Below the pieces are notes generated by a model that did not search any database, was not told where the DNA came from, and saw nothing but the letters and a program-made list of their open reading frames with translations. A program made the position numbers and the translations under genes. Positions 1 through 7,584 of a DNA stretch of 35,126 bases are shown in pieces; position 1 is the stretch's first letter, and each line of letters opens with the position of its first letter. Source of the stretch: an uncultured Roseibacillus sp. (lineage in GTDB: Bacteria; Verrucomicrobiota; Verrucomicrobiia; Verrucomicrobiales; Akkermansiaceae); the NCBI GenBank assembly GCA_937949965.1, contig CALFBF010000112.1, positions 1 through 35,126 on the forward strand, in the 5' to 3' direction.

Positions 1-1378
1 AATATGATGAAGTTCATGGCCTATTACTCCACTCCAAGAGTTTGGCAGGCTCACATGATCATTAAACTCGAACCCATCTAAACCAAGCGCCCCTGAATTG
101 TACACTACTCGAAATGGCCCTACTGAAATTCCCGCCTTAAAATAGCATGCCTTTTGATCCCTAGAGCTTTCATCATTCTCACCACGAGCTACGACAAAAA
201 CAATCATACTAGGGTTCACAAAATCAGCCCAAGCAAACTGAGAGCTTGAAAGATCACCAAAAAAATCCTCAACAAATGGCACGCTTAAAGGGTCTTGATA
301 ACTATATCCAGAAACTGGAATAAGTCCAAGGTAGTCCGAGTAGTTCACCCCATCATTCCCAACAAATCCATAAAAATTCTCTCCCCCTCTTTCTCCAATC
401 GGATCCCTACTTGGCCAGCGACCTGTTACGGGATCATAGTAGCGGTATCCGTAGTAGTAGAGGCCGTTTACTTCATTCAATGGTTTGGTGCTAAAGCGGT
501 ATTCGTTCTCTAAGGCTCTTTCGCCTTGCGTTACTAAGATGTTGCCGAAGGCGTCGTAGCGGTAGCTGTCTCGGCCTGCTCTGCCACAGAGATCTTGGCG
601 AGAGACTTTGAGGAGGCGGTTCTTACTATCCCACTGATAGGCTCGCGTGCCGTCGTGGAGGAGCTTGCCCTTGACATCGTGCCTCCGTGCGCCCGAGGGC
701 GGTATAGTGACCGAGGTGATGGATTGATATTGGTTCACCGAATTGACAAAGTAGTGCGTAGTCCGCCCTCCGTCAATAGAACTCAAGCGGTTGCCCATGG
801 CATCGTATTGATGGCGGGCGGTGGGGTAAGGCTGTCGCGGTAGCGGATGGAGAGGAGGCGTCCTCGTTGATCGTAACTGTAGTCTTGGCGCTTGCCATCG
901 GCGCGAATGAGGAAGGTCATGCGGCGGAGTTCGTCGTAACGGTATTCCTCACCCTGGCCATCAGGATAGGTTTTGCGGAGGAGAAGATCACGGGGGTCGT
1001 AGCTCCATTGGCTGACCTTGCCATTGGCATCGATGAGGATGGCGATGCGGCGAGAGTCTCCGTCGTAAGTGTAGCTGAGGGTCTCACCCGCGGCGTCGAT
1101 GGCGTCGATGGCGGCAATGGTGCGCCCGAGAGTATATCGCGTAAGGTGCTGGTGACGGTGCCATCAGCGGCGGTCACGACCACGAGGCGGTCGGCACTGC
1201 GGTATTCGGTGGTGTGGACCCGGCCGAGAGGATCGGTCTGCTTGATGGGTCGATTAAGAGCACCATAATCGAGGCGGGTCTATCCTTCACATGGATCAGT
1301 GGTATGAATGTGGTTACTATCCTTATCGTAACGATAGATAGTCACTGCCTTGTCCCCAGTTCCGCTCGCGGAAGCCAT
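1..1378 (-). pseudogene. Decayed RHS/YD-repeat protein gene, 3' part, running off the left edge
   Basis: Minus-strand translation gives YD repeats (for example RYTLGRTIAAIDA, YDPRDLLLRKTYPDG, YDELRRMTFLIRADG) and then the RHS core: YDAFGNILVTQGE, GLYYYGYRYYDPVTGRW and SRDPIGERGGENFYGF. The coding signal is spread over all three minus frames. Roughly 1378-1142 is in one frame and has an in-frame TAG at 1280-1282. Roughly 1139-831 is in a second frame, and 828-1 in a third. At least one stop and two frameshifts within 550 bases point to a pseudogene, or less likely to sequencing errors. The 5' part expected of a full RHS protein (signal, dozens of repeats) is missing, because mpl ends only 80 bases upstream. 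The third segment stays open for over 270 codons and carries a variable C-terminal tail past the core, ending at the window edge in an HELHH motif. RHS proteins of this shape are known as secreted or polymorphic toxins; whether this one was a toxin is inference. Confidence 0.85.
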
Positions 1379-1459
1379 CCAAGAGATGGCCCTCTAACTC
1401 CTCCAGCTGAGTCACCACGTTTTTACTCTTTCGGAGGCCTATTAATAAGATTAGTTCCT

Positions 1460-2842
1460 CTACTCACCACTAAGCGCTTGGAGGAGTTTTTCGTGGATGC
1501 CGCCGAAGCCGCCGTTGCTGAGGACGGCAACGACGTCGCCTTCTTTTGCTTCTTGGCTAACCCAACTAACGATATCTTCCACGGACTCGATGCTGCGGAC
1601 ATCGCCGCCTGCGACGTTCGCGTCTTTGACTAACTGAGGGACATCGAGGAGTTCATCTTCAGCAATACGACCAGCCTCTAACACCGGAGGCACGACTGCT
1701 AAATCGGCATTGGCGAGGGCGGCGGCAAGGTTCCCTTTATGGGCTTCTTGACGCATGGTGTTAGAACGCGGTTCCAAAATCACGATCAAACGGCGATCAG
1801 GATAGCCTTCGCGTAGACCTTGGATGACGAGTTCTACTGCGGTGGGGTGATGGGCGAAGTCGTCAATAACGGTGACCCCACGTTCCTCGCCGCGCACTTC
1901 TTGGCGGCGCTTGATTCCTTGGAAAGAATTAAGTCCCTCGCGGATTTCCTCTGTGCTGAGACCAGCCTTGCGAGCGACCTCAATCGCCATGGCGGCATTG
2001 CGGACATTGAATTCGCCAGTCATCGGGAGTTGAAATTCTTCCCCATTGAGGCGGAAAGTAGTCGCACCATCACGGGCGACCATCTCACTAATCCGAACAT
2101 CACAATTCTCACCCAAGCCGACGAGCTGTATCGGACAGGGAGCTTCTGCTACGAGAGCGAGGGAGTTCTCGCAGTCGCCATTAAGAAAAGCCATTCCGTT
2201 GCTGGGTACGATCCGTAGGAGACGTGAGAAAGTGAGCAATACCGCATCGAGATCTTCATAGATATCAGCGTGGTCGAACTCGATATTATTAATGACCGCC
2301 ACCTCGGGAAGATAGTGAAGGAACTTGGAGCGTTTATCAAAGAAGGCGGTATCGTACTCATCCCCTTCGAGGACCACGAACTCGGAATCGGTGAACTCGG
2401 CACCACGCGCAAAGTTCTTGGGCACGCCACCGATCATGTGACTGGGGTCGCGGCCAGCGGACTTCAACAACCAAGCTACGAGAGAACTCGTAGTTGTCTT
2501 ACCATGCGTTCCCGCAATCACGAGATTGCGCCGTCCACGCAGAAAGTGTTCCTTGAGGACCTCGGGGAGAGATTGATAGAGTAACTTACGATCAAGCACT
2601 TCTTCAGCTTCCTCATTGCCGCGACTGACGGCATTACCCACGATGATCACTTCCGCATCTTCAGGGATATTGGAGCGACGATAGCCCTCGAAGAGAGGGA
2701 TCCCCTCTCCTTCGAGGAAAGTTGACATGGGGGGATAGACATTGGTATCCGAGCCAGTGACTTGGTAGCCCGCGCGTTTCATCGCTGCCGCTACTGACCC
2801 CATCGCCGTCCCACAAATGCCAATAAAATGAAAGTGCCTCAC
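1460..2842 (-). CDS. mpl: UDP-N-acetylmuramate:L-alanyl-gamma-D-glutamyl-meso-diaminopimelate ligase (murein tripeptide recycling)
   Basis: Cytoplasmic Mur-family ligase of 460 residues, the usual Mpl length. It joins recycled L-Ala-gamma-D-Glu-meso-DAP to UDP-MurNAc using ATP, returning cell-wall peptide to precursor synthesis. The N-terminal UDP-binding segment HFIGICGTAMGS and the following GSDTNVYPPMSTFLE are Mpl rather than MurC signatures. The ATP P-loop GTHGKTTTSS is at about 111-120, followed by IGGVPKNF and the central-domain motif LEGDEYDTAFFDKRSKF. DDFAHHP lies in the C-terminal third. The start is GTG at 2842; the next in-frame ATG would cut off the glycine-rich N-terminus. It is 84 bases downstream of miaB on the same strand, so co-transcription is possible. 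It implies DAP-type peptidoglycan turnover in this organism. Confidence 0.93.
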   Translation of the reverse strand: MRHFHFIGICGTAMGSVAAAMKRAGYQVTGSDTNVYPPMSTFLEGEGIPLFEGYRRSNIPEDAEVIIVGNAVSRGNEEAEEVLDRKLLYQSLPEVLKEHFLRGRRNLVIAGTHGKTTTSSLVAWLLKSAGRDPSHMIGGVPKNFARGAEFTDSEFVVLEGDEYDTAFFDKRSKFLHYLPEVAVINNIEFDHADIYEDLDAVLLTFSRLLRIVPSNGMAFLNGDCENSLALVAEAPCPIQLVGLGENCDVRISEMVARDGATTFRLNGEEFQLPMTGEFNVRNAAMAIEVARKAGLSTEEIREGLNSFQGIKRRQEVRGEERGVTVIDDFAHHPTAVELVIQGLREGYPDRRLIVILEPRSNTMRQEAHKGNLAAALANADLAVVPPVLEAGRIAEDELLDVPQLVKDANVAGGDVRSIESVEDIVSWVSQEAKEGDVVAVLSNGGFGGIHEKLLQALSGE

Positions 2843-2926
2843 AGGCAGTAGCCAAGCGAAATCCTCGCTACCATAAAAGCCCTCGACCGCTAAATCAGCG
2901 TCATGAATAACCCCTACTCTCGGCGA

Positions 2927-4372
2927 TTAAGCGAAATCAGGGCGACCATAGAGGGTGTACCCAGTGGAATCCTCGACATGAACATCGAAGAGCTGTCCTG
3001 TCATGCGCTCGGCGTCACCGTCGAAGATGACGATCTTATTATGCACAGTGCGACCGCTGAGTCGTTGCTTATTGGTCTTACTCGGCCCCTCGCAGAGCAC
3101 CTGCTGACGAGTTCCTATTAGTTCGGCATTTTTAGCCTTAGTCAGTTCGCCTTGGATACGGAGAAGCTCTTGATTGCGTTCCTCCTTGACCCGCTCGGAC
3201 AACTGGCCCTCCATCTCAGCCGCTGGGGTGTCCTTGCGCTTGGAATAGCGGAAAATGAAGCTGTTATCGAATCCGATATGGCGCACACAGTCCACGGTAG
3301 CTTGGAAATCTTCCTCAGTCTCACCCGGGAAGCCCACGATGATGTCGGTCGTGATTGCCATGTCAGAACGAGCGGCCTTCATCTTCTCGCAAATCGCAAT
3401 GAACTTCTCGTTCTTATAAGGACGACGCATCGCCTTAAGAATACGATCACTGCCACTCTGCATCGGAAAGTGGATGTGAGAACACAGCTTGGGCAAATAG
3501 GTGAAAGCAGCTACCAAGTCATCGCGATAACCAATCGGATGCGGACTGGTGAAGCGGATACGCTCAATGCCTTCGACCTCATGAACAGCCTCTAACAACT
3601 GAACAAATGGTGACTTACCGTCTACCTTATCGAACTCTGTGCGCCCGTAGAGGTTCACGATTTGACCAAGGAGAGTGATTTCCTTAACGCCCTCGTCGCG
3701 GAGATTTTTCACCTCATCCACGATTTCATTAATCGGCCTTCCCCGCTCTTTGCCGCGCGTGTCGGGCACGATGCAGAAGCTACAACGCATGTTGCACCCC
3801 TGCATGATACTGACGAAAGCACTGGCTCGCTTCTCAGTAGAAGGAACGTGATCGCGAATGGTGTTCTGGCTGCCTGATTCTTCCTCGATATCGACGAGGC
3901 CTTCCGAGATGGGCTTCGGTTTGCCATTGCCGCCTAGAGGTCGAATACTGACTTCATCCTCGACCCGGCTCGTCAAAATCTCGGCTCCGACCTCATCCAT
4001 ACGGCCCACTAAGCGAGTCCGCAATATCCCATCAACGTGATGAAACACCTTGTGGTATTTCTGAGTCCCGACCACGACGTCCAGGTGTGGGATGCGTTCA
4101 AAGAGCTCTGCCCCCCGGCTCTGAGCCATACATCCCATGAAGCCGTAGACCACATGGGGACGCTCCTCGCGGTGCTTGCCCATCATGCCCATCTTCCCGA
4201 GAGCCTTCTGCTCCGCCTGATCACGCACCGAGCAGGTATTGACCAAGATGGCATCGGCATCGGTTTCATCACGGGTCAGAGTGTAGCCTCCATCCACGAA
4301 CTCACGAGCAACCTGCTCAGAGTCGCGTTCGTTCATTTGTCATCCGTAGGTCTTGATAAATACTTTCGGCAT
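2927..4372 (-). CDS. miaB: tRNA-2-methylthio-N6-dimethylallyladenosine synthase MiaB, probable selenoprotein (UGA at codon 11)
   Basis: Radical-SAM methylthiotransferase that converts i6A37 to ms2i6A37 in tRNAs reading UNN codons. Translation from ATG at 4372 gives MPKVFIKTYG, then TGA (4340-4342), then QMNERDSEQVA, an uninterrupted match to the family N-terminus except that the first conserved cysteine is TGA. The other two cluster cysteines are present, in NTCSVRDQ (about residue 47) and GFMGCMAQ (about 81). The SAM-cluster motif CNMRCSFC is at about 193-200, LLGQIVNLYG follows, and the last 60 or so residues fit a TRAM domain. The total is 481 codons, normal for MiaB. Starting at the ATG two codons past the TGA (4336) would drop the first cluster ligand and is unlikely to give an active enzyme. 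A SECIS-like hairpin follows the TGA. Alternatives are a sequencing error, a recent nonsense mutation, or readthrough. The MiaB identity is certain; recoding as selenocysteine is inferred. Confidence 0.9.
4295..4327 (-). promoter_or_regulatory. SECIS-like hairpin inside miaB, just downstream of the in-frame UGA
   Basis: On the miaB mRNA, the 13th to 45th bases after the UGA fold into a stem. CGCG pairs with CGUG (one G-U), ACUC pairs with GAGU, and GAGCA pairs with UGCUC. There are small bulges (U on the 5' side; GU and U on the 3' side) and the apical loop is GGU. The loop begins 26 bases after the UGA. Known bacterial SECIS elements lie within the coding region right behind the UGA, have a short apical loop with a G in its first two positions, and place it about 16-37 bases away. 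The E. coli fdhF element likewise has a GGU-containing loop and bulged U. All these criteria are met. I could not calculate folding energy or compare homologues. Confidence 0.65.
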
Positions 4373-4552
4373 GGTCGTGGGAGGCGAGGATGTAGCGTTT
4401 TTAGCCAAAAACTCAATACTTGAGCCACGAAATCGTCTCGTATGGTACGGAGAGCTCAAATCAAGCCACTTCTACCCTCTTTCACATTCTTAAAAATGGG
4501 ATATCTTCCCACTCTCCGTATACACTCACCCCCCATAGATCCCATCCCTCTG

Positions 4553-5449
4553 ATGCAACTCTTTGACAAACATACTAAAATACTCGTAGAATGTGCGATT
4601 GCTGAGCGTCTGCGACGCCTCCCAGAGGTAGAACTTCACCCCACCCTCTTCAACACCCCCCTCATCTACACTCCTGGGCCTGCCCTCGAGGCGATGAGCA
4701 CGATTTACCGAGAGTATATTGCCATTGCAGAGGGGGCTAGGCTTCCCCTCCTTCTCACCGCGCCTACTTGGCGGCTCGATGCCCACCGAGTGCGAGAGGC
4801 TGAGGTCCCTCTTACGATCAATAGTGACGCGGTACACTTCTTGAAAACTCTGGTTACGAACGCAACCCCTTCTGTCCCGGTCAAGGTAGGAGCGCTCATT
4901 GGCCCACAGAACGATTGCTACCGTCCCGACCTAGCCCCCGCACTGACGGTAGCTAAAGAACACCATCGCGACCAAATTGCGGAATTGGCTAAGACCGAAG
5001 CCGATTTTCTTCTCGCTCAGACCCTCCCCGCACTTCCCGAAGCCACTGCCATCGCACAACTGATCGTTGAAACAGGAAAGCCCAGCCTCATTAGTTTTTG
5101 CACTGGTCCTGATGGGCACGTTCTTGATGGGACCCCCCTACCCGAAGCGATGGCTACCATCGATGAGGCGACCTCTTCACCTCCATTGGGTTACTTCGTC
5201 AACTGCACTCACCCTCAGTTCCTGCTCGACCATTATCAACCTGGTGAACTGAGGCGCCTCATTGGCATTCAGGCAAACGGTTCGGCCAAGGATGTCCGTC
5301 GGCTTGATGGTTCATCACAAACCGAAGCCGACCCTCTCGCGCACTGGACCCATGCTATGCTATCACTCCATAACCAACATAAAGTCACTGCACTCGGAGG
5401 TTGTTGCGGCACAACTTCCGAGCACCTCTCGGCCTTGGCCAAAGGTTAG
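4553..5449 (+). CDS. Homocysteine (selenocysteine) S-methyltransferase family protein
   Basis: A 298-residue zinc-dependent methyltransferase of the S-methyl_trans family (MmuM/BhmT-like), which moves a methyl group from S-methylmethionine, SAM or a related donor to homocysteine, or selenocysteine in some members. The zinc ligands are visible: the cysteine of NCTHP in the middle of the barrel and the double cysteine of GGCCGTT near the C-terminus. GPQNDCYRP and ADFLLAQTLPAL match the family's barrel strands. The start at ATG 4553 is chosen because MQLFDKHTKILVECA aligns with family N-termini; the frame is open upstream to 4442 but that stretch has no family character. It is divergent from miaB, with about 180 bases between the two starts. 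The actual methyl donor and acceptor cannot be told from sequence. Confidence 0.8.
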   Translation: MQLFDKHTKILVECAIAERLRRLPEVELHPTLFNTPLIYTPGPALEAMSTIYREYIAIAEGARLPLLLTAPTWRLDAHRVREAEVPLTINSDAVHFLKTLVTNATPSVPVKVGALIGPQNDCYRPDLAPALTVAKEHHRDQIAELAKTEADFLLAQTLPALPEATAIAQLIVETGKPSLISFCTGPDGHVLDGTPLPEAMATIDEATSSPPLGYFVNCTHPQFLLDHYQPGELRRLIGIQANGSAKDVRRLDGSSQTEADPLAHWTHAMLSLHNQHKVTALGGCCGTTSEHLSALAKG

Positions 5450-5636
5450 TGAGAAACTTACAAAAGAATCCCACTGTGACTTCCTCCTTCTCTTTTTTGC
5501 TAACACTTGGACTCGAACATATTTCCGAAAATGAATTCTGAAATCCCGCCCTCCTTTCCCGCCCTTTAGCGTAGAAACGGAGTAAGGACGGGCACCAGCC
5601 TTGCCTCCCCTCGCATCACTCAATAGTCTATTAGTG

Positions 5637-6527
5637 ATGGCCCCTCTCGTGGACAGCTTCATCCTCTATCTCGCCACCGAGCGAGGACTCTCCCCTGCCT
5701 ATCAACTCTCGGTGCGGCAGTCTCTCGACGGCTTTATCAAGTGGGCAACCGCCCAAGGGCTAACAGAACCTACCAACTGCACCACTGACACCCTCACGCG
5801 CTATCTCTCCAGTCGACGTAAGAGTGGACTCTCGGCTTCGTCACAACGGGTGCTCGTCGTCCACCTCAAGATTTTCTTCCGCTTCCTCACCACTCGTCAT
5901 GGGCTCGCCCACGATCCGGCGGAATCTCTCCTCACACCGAAGGAGCCCGCCAAACTCCCCAACACCTTCTCTGCCGACCAGTTAGAACAACTCCTGAACT
6001 CCATCGATATCACCAAGCCTCTCGGTAAACGTGATCTCGCTGTGATGGAGCTATTCTACTCTTCAGGATTACGGCTCTCTGAGCTCTGTAATGCCCGGCT
6101 AGAACACCTCGACGAAGACGAAGCTATTCTACGCGTGACTGGTAAGGGTAACAAAACCCGCATCGTCCCTGTCGGTGAGCGAGCCCTGCAAGCGCTCACC
6201 CGCTACACCACCAACGAGCGACCAGAGTTAGTCAAAACTAGTAAAACCTCTTCTCATATTTTTCTCTCCATTCGTGGAGGAGCGCTCTCTCCGGACCGCG
6301 TTCGTCAAATTGTAAAAAAACGAGCCGAACAAGCAGGACTTCCCCAAAAAATTTACCCCCACCTCCTCCGTCACTCCTTCGCCACCCATCTGCTAGAAGG
6401 CGGAGCTGACCTTCGGGTCATCCAAGAACTCCTCGGACACGCTGATATCGCGACTACACAGATCTACACCCATCTCGATCAGAAGCACTTGATCGCAACC
6501 CATCAGAACCACCATCCGAGGGCTTAA
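5637..6527 (+). CDS. xerD: Site-specific tyrosine recombinase, XerD type
   Basis: A 296-residue integrase-family recombinase with an N-terminal SAM-like DNA-binding domain (about 1-90) and a C-terminal catalytic domain. The catalytic residues are Arg146 (SSGLRLSEL), Lys170 (TGKGNKTR), His242 and Arg245 (HLLRH), His268 (LGHADI) and nucleophile Tyr277 (QIYTH). Their spacing equals E. coli XerD (R148, K172, H244, R247, H270, Y279) shifted by two, and the total length is nearly the same, so it is likely XerD rather than XerC. XerC/XerD resolve chromosome dimers at dif during division. The ATG at 5637 is preferred over an upstream TTG at 5601 because the sequence between does not resemble the family. 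No phage or integron genes adjoin it, which favours the housekeeping role. Confidence 0.88.
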   Translation: MAPLVDSFILYLATERGLSPAYQLSVRQSLDGFIKWATAQGLTEPTNCTTDTLTRYLSSRRKSGLSASSQRVLVVHLKIFFRFLTTRHGLAHDPAESLLTPKEPAKLPNTFSADQLEQLLNSIDITKPLGKRDLAVMELFYSSGLRLSELCNARLEHLDEDEAILRVTGKGNKTRIVPVGERALQALTRYTTNERPELVKTSKTSSHIFLSIRGGALSPDRVRQIVKKRAEQAGLPQKIYPHLLRHSFATHLLEGGADLRVIQELLGHADIATTQIYTHLDQKHLIATHQNHHPRA

Positions 6528-6596
6528 TTCAGCCATCTCAGTGCGCCCTATCGAGTGCATATGAAAAGAGTCGGGGCTGGTCATATCTCTACTTGC

Positions 6597-7475
6597 TCAA
6601 GACTCGAGACTCGATGAAGAATCTCGCCACCGTTGCGTCACTTCTTGATAAGTCTCGATCCTTCGATCACGAAAAAAAGGCCACCACCGGCGATGTTCCT
6701 CCAGAGCTGCAAGATCACAACTCCACCTCAAAATCTCAGTCTCGTCATCAGAAGCCTTCGCGACAACACGCCCCATGAAATCACTCACAAAACTCTGTCC
6801 CCAAAATCGAGTCTTCTCCTCCTCGCCAACACGGTTAACGGCAGCTAGGTAGCAACTATTGGCGACTGCATGACCACACTGAACCGTCTCCCAAGCATGA
6901 TGCTGTCTAGAACGCAGCTCTTCCTTCTCATCAGCTAACCAGCCAATCGCAGTGGGGTAAAACAGGATCTCGGCTCCAGCGAGAGCCATGAGGCGAGCGG
7001 CTTCGGGGAACCATTGATCCCAACAAATAAGGACTCCCACTTTCCCAAACTGAGTCTTCCAAATAGGGTATCCTAAATCCCCGGGAGTGAAGTAAAACTT
7101 CTCTTCAAAGCCTGGGTCTTGCGGAATATGATTCTTGCGATAACGACCCAAAAGGCTGCCATCAGCGTCGATAATAACCGCCGAATTGTGATAAATCCCA
7201 GTTGCTCTTTTCTCGAACAAAGCGGCAATGATGACGACACCACAGAGCGCAGCCACTTCTTGCAAAGATTCAGTCGTCGGCCCCGGAATACGTTCTGCCA
7301 AATCAAAGGCTGCGGGATCTTCCTTCTGACAAAAATAGGCGGTGGTGAAGAGCTCTTGAGTACAGATAATCTGAGCCCCTTCAGCGGCAGCTTCACAAAT
7401 GCGAGCAACCGTCCAATCGAGATTAGCAATATGCGAACCGAAGTCTTTTCCTTGAATGAGTGCAATCTCAGTCAT
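6597..7475 (-). CDS. aguB: N-carbamoylputrescine amidase (nitrilase superfamily)
   Basis: A 292-residue carbon-nitrogen hydrolase. The catalytic triad is Glu41 (TQELF), Lys114 (YRKNHIP) and Cys151 (ICWDQWFPEAAR). The CWDQWFPE block and the RKNHIPQDPGFEEKFYF stretch are typical of AguB, which hydrolyses N-carbamoylputrescine to putrescine in the agmatine route of polyamine synthesis. The partner agmatine deiminase AguA is not in the window. It ends with TGA, showing that TGA works as a stop in this genome. It lies 109 bases downstream of the sugar transferase gene on the same strand, with a terminator between, so it is probably transcribed separately. A general omega-amidase is a less likely alternative. 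Confidence 0.88.
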   Translation of the reverse strand: MTEIALIQGKDFGSHIANLDWTVARICEAAAEGAQIICTQELFTTAYFCQKEDPAAFDLAERIPGPTTESLQEVAALCGVVIIAALFEKRATGIYHNSAVIIDADGSLLGRYRKNHIPQDPGFEEKFYFTPGDLGYPIWKTQFGKVGVLICWDQWFPEAARLMALAGAEILFYPTAIGWLADEKEELRSRQHHAWETVQCGHAVANSCYLAAVNRVGEEEKTRFWGQSFVSDFMGRVVAKASDDETEILRWSCDLAALEEHRRWWPFFRDRRIETYQEVTQRWRDSSSSLES

Positions 7476-7515
7476 GAGTGATGCTTTGCATGAAAAGAGA
7501 AATCGCTAAATCAAA

Positions 7516-7543
7516 AAGAGCAGCCTATTTCCAGACTACTCTT
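7516..7543 (-). terminator. Intrinsic terminator behind the sugar transferase gene
   Basis: On the minus strand AAGAGTAG pairs with CTGCTCTT (8 bp with one T-G wobble) around a 12-base loop, followed at once by TTTTTG. It lies 42 bases after the stop codon of the sugar transferase and upstream of aguB. Confidence 0.65.
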
Positions 7544-7584
7544 CTTGTATTACGGGGTGAATCTTAGTCCAAGATGGGTTTTGC

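Noticed and set aside
867-1268. Open plus-strand frames across the RHS remnant
   Set aside because: They are antisense to clear YD repeats and encode no recognisable protein; the RHS reading on the minus strand explains the region.
2927-4336. miaB starting at the ATG at 4336
   Set aside because: It would remove the MPKVFIKTYG-x-Q segment that matches the family exactly and would lose the first cluster ligand. The upstream ATG with a recoded TGA fits better, though re-initiation here remains possible.
6597-6599. The TGA ending aguB as a second selenocysteine site
   Set aside because: The protein already has full family length, no cysteine is expected there, and the continuation has no family similarity.
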